Part shown: positions 36,929 through 45,578 of the stretch, piece after piece
Layout: every line of letters begins with the position of its first letter
Position numbering within the stretch: the stretch's first letter is position 1
Assembly: GCF_003946265.1 (NCBI RefSeq)
Contig: NZ_RHNO01000002.1
Coordinates: forward strand, 149,192-213,191
Reading direction: 5' to 3'
Source of the DNA: Levilactobacillus yonginensis
GTDB lineage: Bacteria > Bacillota > Bacilli > Lactobacillales > Lactobacillaceae
Length of the DNA stretch: 64,000 nt
Program-made: the position numbers and the translations under genes
Notes under the pieces: generated by a model
The model's database searches: none
What the model saw: only the letters and a program-made list of their open reading frames with translations
Told to the model about the DNA's origin: nothing

Positions 36929-37369
36929 ATGGCATCTCAAGAGAATCAGGCAGATTTAAAGAAACGACTGACGGCTGAACAATTTGCCGTCACGCAGCAT
37001 GCGGCCACAGAGGCTGCGTTCACTGGTGAGTACGACCAATTCTACGAACCCGGTATCTACGTCGATGTGGTGAGTGGTCAACCGTTGTTTAGCTCCACCG
37101 ATAAGTATGATGCCGGTTGTGGTTGGCCATCCTTTAGCAAGCCAATCGATGCCGCCAACGTCAAGGAAAATACGGATCACTCGTTTGGAATGGTTCGTCA
37201 AGAAGTCCGGAGTACTGACGCGGCATCTCATTTAGGTCATGTCTTTAACGACGGTCCCGCTGAGACTGGCGGTTTACGTTACTGTATCAACTCGGCGGCG
37301 CTGAAGTTCATTCCTGCCAATGAGTTGGAAGCTAAGGGCTATCATGATTTTGAACAACTCTTTGACTAA
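36929..37369 (+). CDS. msrB: Peptide-methionine (R)-S-oxide reductase
   Basis: Repairs R-sulfoxides of methionine in oxidised proteins. Of 146 residues, with [21 protein letters not shown] and [13 protein letters not shown], which holds the catalytic Cys. The zinc-binding CxxC pairs found in some MsrB are absent. TGGAGGA precedes the ATG. msrA follows 17 nt downstream, forming an msrBA operon. Confidence 0.95.
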   Translation: MASQENQADLKKRLTAEQFAVTQHAATEAAFTGEYDQFYEPGIYVDVVSGQPLFSSTDKYDAGCGWPSFSKPIDAANVKENTDHSFGMVRQEVRSTDAASHLGHVFNDGPAETGGLRYCINSAALKFIPANELEAKGYHDFEQLFD

Positions 37370-37386
37370 ACAGAAAGGGTGAGTCG

Positions 37387-37908
37387 ATGAGTCAATCTGA
37401 AACGGCTATTTTCGCCGGCGGATGTTTCTGGTGTATGGTTCAACCATTTGATACACAACCGGGAATTCAATCCGTTGTCTCCGGTTACACCGGTGGACAT
37501 ACCGTCAATCCAACGTACGCTGAGGTTGCAAGCCATACCACCGGCCACACCGAAGCCGTACAAATCACATTCGATCCAGCTACCATCAGTTACGCACAGT
37601 TGGTTGAAATCTATTGGCGGCAAACTGACCCCACGGACGCCAGCGGCCAGTTCCAAGACCGCGGCGACAGCTATCGACCAGTCATCTACGTTAACGGTCC
37701 TGAACAACGTCGCGTGGCAGAAGCCTCTAAGACAGCGTTGACAGCCAGCGAACGCTTTGACGACCCAATTGTCACCACGATTGAGGACGTGCAACCATTT
37801 TATCCCGCTGAGGAGGAACATCAGGACTTCTACAAGCGAAATCCATTCCGTTATCAGATTGAAGAAATGGGCGGTCGCCAAGACTTTATCCAAAATAAGT
37901 GGCGTTAA
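37387..37908 (+). CDS. msrA: Peptide-methionine (S)-S-oxide reductase
   Basis: Repairs S-sulfoxides of methionine. Of 173 residues, with the active-site GGCFWCM near residue 12, [22 protein letters not shown] described by its spacing (about 32-53), and [18 protein letters not shown]. An AAAGGGTGAG sequence lies before the ATG. It is co-transcribed with msrB; the NUDIX gene follows after about 46 nt and may read through. Confidence 0.95.
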   Translation: MSQSETAIFAGGCFWCMVQPFDTQPGIQSVVSGYTGGHTVNPTYAEVASHTTGHTEAVQITFDPATISYAQLVEIYWRQTDPTDASGQFQDRGDSYRPVIYVNGPEQRRVAEASKTALTASERFDDPIVTTIEDVQPFYPAEEEHQDFYKRNPFRYQIEEMGGRQDFIQNKWR

Positions 37909-37954
37909 TGCCCATTCTGTATGCTACAATTGTGGGTAAAGGATGGTGTTTGCA

Positions 37955-38398
37955 GTGGGATATGTACGTAATTTACGGCAAAAAGTTGGTCAGGAACCCT
38001 TAATTGTGGTTGGTTCCGCAGCAGTTGTTCGTCGTCAGCAACAGCTCTTGTTGATCAAACGAACGGATAACTTGCTTTGGGGACTGCCAGCCGGTTCTAA
38101 GGAGCTCAACGAAAGCGCTGAAGACACGGCGCGACGTGAATTACGTGAGGAAGCTGGCTTAATCGCAACTGACGCTAAACTCATGACGGTTGCCAGTGGT
38201 CCAGGCATGCAATACACGTATCCAAACGGCGATCCAATTGATTCCGTGACGGTCGTTTACACGTTAACAGTCACTGGCGAAGCACAGCCAGATAACGTCG
38301 AGACTAGCTCGGCTAATTTTTTTGATCTACAGCAATTACCAGAGAATCTGACGCCATTGACGAAGAAAATCTTACAAGAGATGGCTCTGATCAAATAA
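37955..38398 (+). CDS. NUDIX hydrolase
   Basis: Of 147 residues. The Nudix box is complete: G at GSKELNE, then REL-EEAGL, matching Gx5Ex7REUxEExGU, so hydrolysis of a nucleoside diphosphate linked to some group X is expected. The substrate cannot be told. The GTG at 37955 is preferred to an ATG at 37943 because AAAGGA lies directly against the latter, and family members usually begin MGY...LR..VG. Confidence 0.88.
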   Translation: MGYVRNLRQKVGQEPLIVVGSAAVVRRQQQLLLIKRTDNLLWGLPAGSKELNESAEDTARRELREEAGLIATDAKLMTVASGPGMQYTYPNGDPIDSVTVVYTLTVTGEAQPDNVETSSANFFDLQQLPENLTPLTKKILQEMALIK

Positions 38399-38406
38399 CG
38401 TAAACT

Positions 38407-38456
38407 AATCAGCAAACCGAGACGTGTAAAAATGCGTTTAGGCTTGCTGATTTTTT
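38407..38456 (+). terminator. Terminator after the NUDIX gene
   Basis: AATCAGCAAACC and GGCTTGCTGATT pair across a long loop, followed by T6. Confidence 0.8.
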
Positions 38457-38459
38457 ATA

Positions 38460-39580
38460 GAACATTAGCTTGATGAGGTCGTTTTTAGTTTTTAACTCTA
38501 CTTTCGATAATATATATTATGTAAAGTAGAACAGTTTTCTGATTTAGACTTGAAGAATGGTCATGCCCTTTCTTTGATGTGCGTCGATATTTTTTGCAAT
38601 GCTACTTATGGACTTGCTGTTACCGATTTAAAAAATATGTTAGCCCAGTTGAACAGCAACTCACTGACAACGTGCGTGTGACTACCAATCATAATACTAG
38701 ACAGATTGCTTGCGTCACCACCAACTTAAATTAACTTGCAAACTTACCGACCGCAATTCAGCTGTCCGCAGTTAAATCAGTTTAATTTCAACTAAATGCT
38801 ACCGTCACAACTGCATGCTGTCAGCAAACCTATTCACCAGCTAAGACCAGCCAAAACCGTCAAATTACAGGCGGATTCTCCGTTAATTTCATGGTCAAGT
38901 ATCCGTCTAAAGCCTGAACGTGTGCTTAGAATCAACGTCCAAAATCGCGTTATGCCCATTGGTTCCGATAGCGCTTGGTCCTGTGAGATTGCTGCCGGTT
39001 CTTAAGCTAAAGTACCGGACAAACACGGATTACCAGCCAGTGATTAGAAAGTACTTGCCGTCTGGCCTGGTGATGGCAGTTGCTGAACTTAGTCGGCTAG
39101 ATGATCTACATGGTCTGTCTAACGGATACACGTAAACATTGCCTGACGACGCTTATCACTAACCGTGGGCATCAGCGACTAGTTAACTGGGATTTGGTTT
39201 TGAATAAATGCAGCCTCAGCTGGCATTCAGACAACGCGTTTCTCTTAGTTTAAGATGAAATATATGCGACGTGTCATGGTCCTAAAACGCCGTTGCAACA
39301 ACGAATGCTGATATATCAGTATTTAACGACCATCTGTCAACTTTAAAAGTACCATAAGCAATCTGCTCCTCAACATAAAGCATAGCATAAATACCGGCAA
39401 AAAAGCCTATACAACAGGCATCACAGGCATTTGCAACCGAAACACGCTAACTAGCTCCTCAGGTCATACCAGTCCCATTCCAACTACTACTTTCATTAAA
39501 ACAAATATTTTAAAGATAGTAGTAAACAAAAATAAGACGGGGGACTTGCTAATTGTGCCATTCATCGTTATCATATAACA
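38460..39580. other. 1.1-kb stretch without an intact gene
   Basis: Both strands are crossed by stops. Short frames of about 70 codons (38796-39005, 38920-39135) overlap in different phases, lack ribosome binding sites and read poorly. One plus frame near 38805-38925 (SQNRQITGGFSVNFMVKYPS) looks like a fragment of a surface protein. An ATAATATATATTAT palindrome lies at about 38506. It is probably decayed coding DNA between the core block and the XerS-like recombinase. Confidence 0.5.
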
Positions 39581-39584
39581 TATG

Positions 39585-39598
39585 AGAACATATGTTTG
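39585..39598 (+). promoter_or_regulatory. LexA-like SOS box at the XerS-like gene
   Basis: AGAACATATGTTTG matches the GAAC-N4-GTTC core with one change (GTTT) and has the same central ATAT as the parE box. It overlaps the ribosome binding region just before the start at 39611, so a bound repressor would act as a roadblock. Confidence 0.5.
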
Positions 39599-39610
39599 GA
39601 GGCCACCTCT

Positions 39611-40675
39611 ATGGAGAAGCAACATTACTTAAAATTAATTAACGAAGAACTGGCCACCGCACCCTGGTACGTCCAGGAATACTACCAGGCCAAAGCGACC
39701 GTGCCCCTATCCCCAGCTACCCTCTATCAGTACCTAACCGAGTACCGCCGCTTCTTCAACTGGTTGATCAGTGAAGGCCTGACGACAGCCACCTGCCCCG
39801 CTGACATTGACATTCAGGTACTGGCCACTTTAAAAAAGGAAACCGTTGAGCTGTACAAGTCCGCCCTGCTGAATCAAACCAAGCTCACGGGCGCCCCTGG
39901 TAGCCGAACCCATCCTACCATCAATCGATCATTAAACGCCCTGTCGTCGCTCTTCAAGTACTTAACGGAAGATACTGAAGACGAACACGGTGAAGCCTAC
40001 TTCGACCGTAACGTGATGCATAAGATTGCCCTGGTCCGAACCAGTGAGACCTACGCAACTCGGGCCGCCAACTTAAAGACTAAGCTCATGCTGGGCGACA
40101 CGGATCATGATTACTTGGCCTTTATCGACGAAAAATACGAAAACCTGTTATCGCCAGCTAAGAAACGGTACTTTCATCGGGATAAACAGCGTGACCTAGC
40201 CATCAACGCCCTACTATTGGGCAGCGGTTTGCGAGTCTCAGAGGCCGCCAATGCTGACTTGCGCCACCTGAACCTGAAGACGGGCACGATTGGTGTGGTC
40301 CGTAAGGGTGGCCAACGGGATACGGTGCCCATCGCCCCGTGGACGTTGCCTTACATTCAAGACTACGTTGAGCACCGAACGGCGATTTATCACGCGACCA
40401 GTAGCGACCGGGCCCTGTTTCTGAGCAGCTATCGTGGTCAGGCCTCGCGCATGCAGGCCAATTCCATGGAAAAAATGGTAGCCAAGTATTCCTCCGCGTT
40501 TAAGGTCCGTATCACGCCGCATAAGCTCCGTCACACGTTAGCCTCAAAACTCTACCTAGCCACCAAGAACGAGCAGCTCGTGGCCACCCAGTTGGGACAG
40601 AACTCAACCAGTGCGACCGGGCTGTATACCCATATTATTGATGAGGAACAAAGGCATGGGTTGGAAAAAATGTAA
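39611..40675 (+). CDS. xerS: Tyrosine recombinase, XerS-like
   Basis: Site-specific recombinase of 354 residues. The N-terminal SAM-like domain contains the WYVQEYYQAK start and LYQYLTEYRRFFNWL typical of the XerS single-recombinase family of streptococci. The catalytic domain shows R in GSGLRVSEAA, HKLRHTLASKL for H-R, and Tyr in TGLYTHI. XerS acts alone on difSL in streptococci; here XerC is also encoded at 24200, so its role may differ or be shared. The ATG at 39611 is 8 nt after GGAGG. It stands alone between non-coding DNA and its terminator. Confidence 0.82.
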   Translation: MEKQHYLKLINEELATAPWYVQEYYQAKATVPLSPATLYQYLTEYRRFFNWLISEGLTTATCPADIDIQVLATLKKETVELYKSALLNQTKLTGAPGSRTHPTINRSLNALSSLFKYLTEDTEDEHGEAYFDRNVMHKIALVRTSETYATRAANLKTKLMLGDTDHDYLAFIDEKYENLLSPAKKRYFHRDKQRDLAINALLLGSGLRVSEAANADLRHLNLKTGTIGVVRKGGQRDTVPIAPWTLPYIQDYVEHRTAIYHATSSDRALFLSSYRGQASRMQANSMEKMVAKYSSAFKVRITPHKLRHTLASKLYLATKNEQLVATQLGQNSTSATGLYTHIIDEEQRHGLEKM

Positions 40676-40757
40676 AATATTAATTGATTTTTGCCTAAAA
40701 AATTTTCTTAAAAATATACTTTATTTTGGATTTAATTTAAAATCAGCGACCTAAGTT

Positions 40758-40802
40758 AGAAAAAGCCAGATTTCCTTATGAAAGGAAATCTGGCCTTTTA
40801 GG
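40758..40802 (+). terminator. Terminator after the XerS-like gene
   Basis: AAAAAGCCAGATTTCC and GGAAATCTGGCCTTTT form a 15-bp stem and end in T4. Confidence 0.88.
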
Positions 40803-40877
40803 CTGGTATAAATTTGGCTAGTTGCAGCATTTTTCGCGCCAAATTATTCATATCATTTCTGATTACACTAGTAATAT

Positions 40878-41462
40878 TCATTCATCTAAAAAGCGTTCAT
40901 ACACGGGCATCAAAGCCATATTGACCAAGTTATGAAAACGTTGCTTTGTTATTGGCTCATCATCAAATAAAGCGTCGAGCGTTAATAAGATGGGCATGTT
41001 ATAAAACTGTTGTGGCATTTCAGCTTTTAAATCACCACGAATTCGTGCTTGATCAAAGATTTTTTTTACAATCTGCGTCAGATAATTATCCCGATTAAGC
41101 TTGTCAAAATACTCACCAAGAGTAATACTCCCCAGTCGTTCTTTAGCAAGCCCAATCATATTTTGATAATTCATTTGCGACATTGCAGTTACTATTTCAT
41201 CAAATAACTTAATTAAGTCTTTTTGTACATTACCAGTATCGGGAATATCTAATTTAAATTTTCCAATCTGTGTTCTCAATGCTGCCAAGACAATATCTGC
41301 TTTAGAATCCCACCGGCGATACAGGACATTTTTATTCGTACTGGCATTCTTCGCAATCATATCCATAGTTAAATCTTCATATTTAGTTGTCGCAATTAAC
41401 TCTAACGTGGCTGCCAAAATATCATTTTCGAGTTGTTGCCCCCGTCGCCGTTTCTGTACCAT
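40878..41462 (-). CDS. TetR family regulator, probable repressor of the adjacent exporter
   Basis: Of 194 residues. N-terminal helix-turn-helix (about residues 10-55: LELIATTKYEDLTMDMIAKN followed by NKNVLYRRWDSK) and an all-helical C-terminal ligand domain. It is divergent from the DHA2 exporter at 41644, and the exporter promoter is overlapped by a near-perfect palindrome, so local repression relieved by a drug or metabolite is likely. The gene is more AT-rich than the core. The ligand is unknown. Confidence 0.88.
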   Translation of the reverse strand: MVQKRRRGQQLENDILAATLELIATTKYEDLTMDMIAKNASTNKNVLYRRWDSKADIVLAALRTQIGKFKLDIPDTGNVQKDLIKLFDEIVTAMSQMNYQNMIGLAKERLGSITLGEYFDKLNRDNYLTQIVKKIFDQARIRGDLKAEMPQQFYNMPILLTLDALFDDEPITKQRFHNLVNMALMPVYERFLDE

Positions 41463-41561
41463 GTTATAAGCTCCTATCCTAATCTCTTATTAACTGTACC
41501 ACGAAATTGTTTAATATTTAACACGGAATTATTACTATGAGCAATCACCAAATGCAAAAAC

Positions 41562-41625
41562 TTGACGGAAATCACCTTTAGAGATAAGATACCACAGTAC
41601 CTTAAATTAGGTACTGCGGTATCTT
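41562..41625 (+). promoter_or_regulatory. Exporter promoter with overlapping palindromic operator
   Basis: TTGACG (41562-41567), exactly 17 nt, then TAAGAT (41585-41590). The palindrome AAGATACCACAGTACCT / AGGTACTGCGGTATCTT (41586-41602 with 41609-41625, one mismatch) covers the -10 box and the start region, an ideal TetR-type operator. Confidence 0.75.
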
Positions 41626-41643
41626 AAAAGTGGAGGCGTCAAA

Positions 41644-43059
41644 ATGAAAGAACAAAAATTACCACGAAACATCTTGAATCAAGCCTGGATCATCGTTTTA
41701 GGTGCCATCGCACCGCTTCTTGATTCAACGATGGTCAATATTGCCCTGAATCATTTAGTTAAGAGCTTCAATACCTCATTAAGTACCGTTCAATGGGTTG
41801 TCACTGGCTATCTGTTGGCTATGGTAGTTGCTGTGCCCTTCACCGGCTGGCTCACCGATAAATTTGGTGGCAAAAATGTTTTCTTAGCGGCTGAGCTGTT
41901 ATTTGGTATTATGTCCCTTGCTGCCGGTCTTTCAGGAAGTATCAACGTCTTGATTGGCTTTCGTTTCGTTCAAGGGTTCAGTGCTGGACTGATTACCCCA
42001 CTATTAACGACGTTACTGGTTGATATTGCTGGTACCAGTATGATGGGTCGTTTGATGGCGGTGGTTGGTCTGCCAGTCTTATTAGGACCAATTTTAGGGC
42101 CAGTCTTTGGCGGTGTCATTGTTCAATACTTAAATTGGCGGTGGATTTTCTTTGTAAATATTCCAGTAACCATTATTGCTGCACTTTTCATTTGGTTAAA
42201 GCTGCCGCATACGGCACCTAAGAACATCTATGCCAAATTCGATTGGCTCGGGGTCGCTTTACTTGCAGGGATGTCAGCCAGCATTGTCTATGGTGTTGTC
42301 CAAGCGAGTTCCAAAGCTAATTTTACCAATAGCACCACGATTACTTACCTGATCATCGGTGCAATTGCAGGTGTTCTGTATTTCATCTATGCCACACTGA
42401 AAAAAGAACAGGCAATCGTACCACTATCACTATTCAAACATGGGAACTTCAATGGTTCGGTGATTGGCCTGTTTTTAGCCGGTGTAGCAACGAATGGTCC
42501 AATGCTATTGTTGCCACTATTTTTCCAAAATTTGCGTGGTCAATCAGTTGCAATGGCTGGGCTGTCACTGTTACCACAAGGCATTGGTATGTTGCTTGCG
42601 CGACCAATTATTGGCCGTTTGATTGATAGTATCGGCGCACGGTTTGTCATGCTTGGTGGACTGGCAATCACACTGATTGGCTCAGTTCCTTTCATCTACT
42701 TCAACCAACACTCTGCTTATTGGCTGTTGATGGTGGTCCTCTTCATTCGAGGAATAGGGGCCGGGGCGATCATTAGCCCGCTTATGACCGATTCTTTCAT
42801 CGGTATTGACCCGAAACTGTCCGGTCAAGTTTCAATCGCAACTCGGATCATGCAGAACGTTGGTAGTGCCTTTGGATCTGCTTTATTAGCCACTATTGTT
42901 GTGAATTACCAGACTAATCACAGTCATTTTCTGGGACTGAGCATGATTGCTTCAAGTTACCAACAAGGATTTTTATGGGCCGTCATCTTCACAGCATTAC
43001 TAGCAATTCCAGCAATGATGTTGACCAACCGATTAGGGAATCATAAACAAAATTCGTAG
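41644..43059 (+). CDS. MFS drug exporter, DHA2 (EmrB/QacA) family
   Basis: Proton-driven multidrug exporter of 471 residues with about 14 hydrophobic segments. Characteristic motifs are LDSTMVNIALNHL in TM1 (motif D1), the A-motif GWLTDKFGGKNV after TM2, and motif C-like VGLPVLLGPILGPVFGG in TM5. GGAGGCG precedes the ATG. It is divergent from a TetR regulator and under a palindromic operator. The substrate cannot be read from sequence. Confidence 0.9.
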   Translation: MKEQKLPRNILNQAWIIVLGAIAPLLDSTMVNIALNHLVKSFNTSLSTVQWVVTGYLLAMVVAVPFTGWLTDKFGGKNVFLAAELLFGIMSLAAGLSGSINVLIGFRFVQGFSAGLITPLLTTLLVDIAGTSMMGRLMAVVGLPVLLGPILGPVFGGVIVQYLNWRWIFFVNIPVTIIAALFIWLKLPHTAPKNIYAKFDWLGVALLAGMSASIVYGVVQASSKANFTNSTTITYLIIGAIAGVLYFIYATLKKEQAIVPLSLFKHGNFNGSVIGLFLAGVATNGPMLLLPLFFQNLRGQSVAMAGLSLLPQGIGMLLARPIIGRLIDSIGARFVMLGGLAITLIGSVPFIYFNQHSAYWLLMVVLFIRGIGAGAIISPLMTDSFIGIDPKLSGQVSIATRIMQNVGSAFGSALLATIVVNYQTNHSHFLGLSMIASSYQQGFLWAVIFTALLAIPAMMLTNRLGNHKQNS

Positions 43060-43100
43060 ACTATTCCGTAATTCTTAATCGACATTTTAAAATAATAACT

Positions 43101-43161
43101 ATTAAAATATCTGCTGTAATAAACAAATCTTAATGTTTATACACAACAGATATTTTAGTAA
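43101..43161. terminator. Bidirectional hairpin between convergent genes
   Basis: ATTAAAATATCTGCTGT and ACAACAGATATTTTAGTAAT form a stem with one mismatch, separating the exporter from the minus-strand gene at 43195. It shares the CTAAAATATCTG core with the hairpin after abiEii. Confidence 0.6.
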
Positions 43162-43194
43162 TTTTATATGCCGATTTTTAGAAATATCGTTAGC

Positions 43195-43729
43195 TTAGTC
43201 TCGACGGCGTTTTCCTCTACTACGGTCATGATGCCGTTCGGCTTGAAGTTCAGCGTTAGCACGCATTTCCGTTGGATACTTTCGGCCAGCTAACCACCAA
43301 ACACACCCGCGTTGCACCAACAAGGTGATGCCCAAATAGAGCAATAATGTAACTGAACTGCCAGTCCATAACCGATCAACACCCAAGTGGCCGGCAATAC
43401 CGACGACCCACCAGACCAACGTCAACCAATTCCCTTGGCGCATCACCAGTCCATTATCATCCACCCAGAACCGATAGGACCAGGCCCGTAAGAGAGCAAA
43501 AATAATCGCACTAGCTAAGCTCAAGCCGCCAAAGATAGCTGCCTGTGAAGGACTTATCTGTAAATGCTGTTTGTTGAAGGCATCTCCGATTGACGCGGCT
43601 CCCAACAGTGTCACCAGTACAAAGAATTTTAATTTAAAGCGAACCACTTGGGGGGGCAAGCTGCCGTTTGATCACAACGAAAAGTAGCCACACACCCAAC
43701 ACCAAGTTGGTTAAATCTAGATTTTGCAT
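43195..43729 (-). pseudogene. CcdC-like membrane protein gene, frameshifted at a G7/C7 run
   Basis: An ATG at 43729, behind GGAG, opens a frame with a hydrophobic N-terminus (TNLVLGVWLLFVVIKRQLAP) that stops after 31 codons. Dropping one base from the run of seven C on the coding strand (G7 on the plus strand, 43650-43656) joins it to the 154-codon frame ending at 43195 (QVVRFKLKFFVLVTLLG onward). The whole would be a protein of about 177 residues with four or so membrane segments and a basic C-terminus, resembling the CcdC/DUF1453 style; this name is tentative. The 154-codon frame alone can start only at a TTG inside the run. Confidence 0.7.
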
Positions 43730-43795
43730 CGTTAAACTCCTTAAGCTATTTATTTAAACGATTAAGACCATTTGTGTAGTATACACCTTAAACCT

Positions 43796-43831
43796 AAAAA
43801 GTGGTCAACCCAAATGTGGATTGACCATTTA
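43796..43831 (-). terminator. Terminator of the quinone-oxidoreductase-like gene
   Basis: GTGGTCAACCC..GGATTGACCA hairpin with T5 on the minus strand. Confidence 0.75.
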
Positions 43832-43844
43832 TACTTATCTTTAA

Positions 43845-44804
43845 CTAGGGCAACACGACAACCTTACCAAGGCCCTCACTAGTCGCCAGATACTCATGCG
43901 CAGCTCGCGTTTCAGCTAGCGTAAAGATATGGTCTGGGGTCACATCAACCTGATGCTCCGCGATGAAGTCGAATAAGCTTTGGATACGTGCGGCATCAAC
44001 GTTACCCGAATAAAACCCCGTCAGGTAACGATTGTTGGGGATGTCCATGATGGGATCAAAGCCATCAAGCGTCCAGACACCACCGAGCTCCCCGGTCGCG
44101 CTGACGATACCCCATTCGGCCGTGTGCTGCAGGGAATCCTGTACGGCTGAAGGCCCCATCAAATCCACAATCTTGTCGAATTCTCCAGCTTCTGCCGGCA
44201 AGACGTTAGCGTCAGGCGTGTGCAGAACCTGATCAATCCCAAGCTGCTTCAGAGCGCCATCTTTACGCGTCGAGCGTGAGGTTCCCGCGACTGACAGATT
44301 CAAGCCGGATGCTTTCATTAATTTCAGTACCGCGACGCCCACACCACTAGTGGCGGCCCGAATCAACACACGGTCACCCGCCTGTAAGCGTAAGCTCTGA
44401 TAGATACCAAACGCCGTGTAGAAGGTCTCGGGAACCGCCGCCAGTTGGGGCCAGTCTAGCTTAGTCTTAATTGGATATACCTGGTCGTTAGGTAACAGAA
44501 CATATTCGGCATAACTGCCATCAAAGGCCCGACCCATTTCGCCCATTAAGGAGACCACGGTTTGACCAAGGTGAAATTGATCCGGTGCACTGGTTTCATC
44601 AACCGTGCCAACAACTTCAATTCCTAATATTCGTGGGAACTGAACAGAAGGCGACTTGCCCTCCCGCGTAAAAATTTCCGAATGATTGATACCAAATCCC
44701 CGAACCTTAACCCGAGTCCAGCCCGGTCGAACTGCGGGGGTTGGGACCTCTGTGTATTCTAAAACTTCTGGCCCACCTGGCCGATTAACGACTACCGCAT
44801 GCAT
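43845..44804 (-). CDS. Zinc-independent alcohol dehydrogenase / quinone oxidoreductase (MDR)
   Basis: Of 319 residues in the medium-chain dehydrogenase/reductase superfamily. GroES-like N-terminus with GFGINHSEIFTREG, then the Rossmann fold with RAATSGVGVAVLKL (about 150). The structural zinc Cys cluster is absent, pointing to the quinone-oxidoreductase branch that uses NADPH to reduce quinones or enones. GGGAAG precedes the ATG at 44804. It is monocistronic. The physiological substrate is unknown. Confidence 0.88.
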   Translation of the reverse strand: MHAVVVNRPGGPEVLEYTEVPTPAVRPGWTRVKVRGFGINHSEIFTREGKSPSVQFPRILGIEVVGTVDETSAPDQFHLGQTVVSLMGEMGRAFDGSYAEYVLLPNDQVYPIKTKLDWPQLAAVPETFYTAFGIYQSLRLQAGDRVLIRAATSGVGVAVLKLMKASGLNLSVAGTSRSTRKDGALKQLGIDQVLHTPDANVLPAEAGEFDKIVDLMGPSAVQDSLQHTAEWGIVSATGELGGVWTLDGFDPIMDIPNNRYLTGFYSGNVDAARIQSLFDFIAEHQVDVTPDHIFTLAETRAAHEYLATSEGLGKVVVLP

Positions 44805-44879
44805 AGTGTGATCTTCCCTTCATTTTGCAAAAACTGAACTGATCCGTCCTGCTTCAAGTCTACATCATCATACCATTAA

Positions 44880-45227
44880 TTAATCGGTCAATTTGAAACT
44901 TGCTTCAACAAGTTTCCGCAAGACCTCTTTGGATGGCACCCGACTGATATCCAGGGTAATCCAGTGTTGCTTCGTAAAGTGCTGCCCCGGTAGGATGTAA
45001 GGCATCGTGTTAATCAACTCATCAATGCTGGCAGGGTTACATTTCAAATCCAGATACAGGGTTTCATTTTTCTCGTAGGCCAGCCCAAATATTTTCTTAC
45101 TAGCCGCGTGTCGTAACGCGTCGAAGACAATCCGATTGCGGCGACCCGGGGCGTTAAACGGCTCATCAACACTAACTTTCTGGCCCTCGCTACTAAATGC
45201 AATGAGGGCTTCTTTTGTCATTTCCAT
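44880..45227 (-). CDS. MmcQ/YjbR family protein
   Basis: Small soluble protein of 115 residues with the CyaY-like YjbR fold: YEKNETLYLDLKCNP..., PGQHFTKQHWITLDI and a final helix. Members are called DNA-binding in databases, but the role is poorly known. GAAGGAGAG lies 8 nt before the ATG and overlaps the end of the XRE remnant upstream, so the two were probably one operon. Confidence 0.88.
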   Translation of the reverse strand: MEMTKEALIAFSSEGQKVSVDEPFNAPGRRNRIVFDALRHAASKKIFGLAYEKNETLYLDLKCNPASIDELINTMPYILPGQHFTKQHWITLDISRVPSKEVLRKLVEASFKLTD

Positions 45228-45229
45228 AG

Positions 45230-45436
45230 TTATGACTCTCCTTCACTTCGATAGTCAAACAAGACGTCTACTGATGCGTTTAGAATCTATGCTAATTTAA
45301 AGGCCAGGCTTAGCGACGGATTATACTTATCGTTTTCAATGGCATTGATTGTTTGCCACGTCACGGCCGCCAATTTAGCCACCTCTGCCTGAGATAATTC
45401 TAGTGTTTTACGCCAAATGGCAATACTATTTTGCAT
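45230..45436 (-). pseudogene. XRE-family regulator with an in-frame TAG
   Basis: An ATG at 45436 behind GGAAGG opens 49 codons covering the whole helix-turn-helix (LELSQAEVAKLAAV..QTINAIENDKYNPSL). A TAG at 45287-45289 then interrupts FKLA-stop-ILNASVDVLFDYRSE, and the same frame continues 18 more codons with the usual ending of small YozG-type regulators (LN.SVDDLF). A single nonsense change probably shortened it; the HTH may still be made. Its stop overlaps the mmcQ-like gene's ribosome binding site. Confidence 0.75.
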
Positions 45437-45532
45437 CGCTTTCGCCTTCCTATGTCAATCCTATCTAACACTTTTAGTAAAACATGTTTGATATCAAATG
45501 TAAAAACTTTTTGACATTTATGACGGTGACCG

Positions 45533-45569
45533 AAAAAAGCGTCTGAGATCTTCGTCAATCCCAGACGCC
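45533..45569 (-). terminator. Terminator of the second DHA2 exporter gene
   Basis: GCGTCTGAGA/CAGACGC stem with T6 on the minus strand. Confidence 0.85.
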
Positions 45570-45578
45570 CACTAAAAT

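Noticed and set aside
38796..39135. Two overlapping open frames as genes
   Set aside because: They overlap in different phases, lack ribosome binding sites and are surrounded by stops; treated as decayed DNA.
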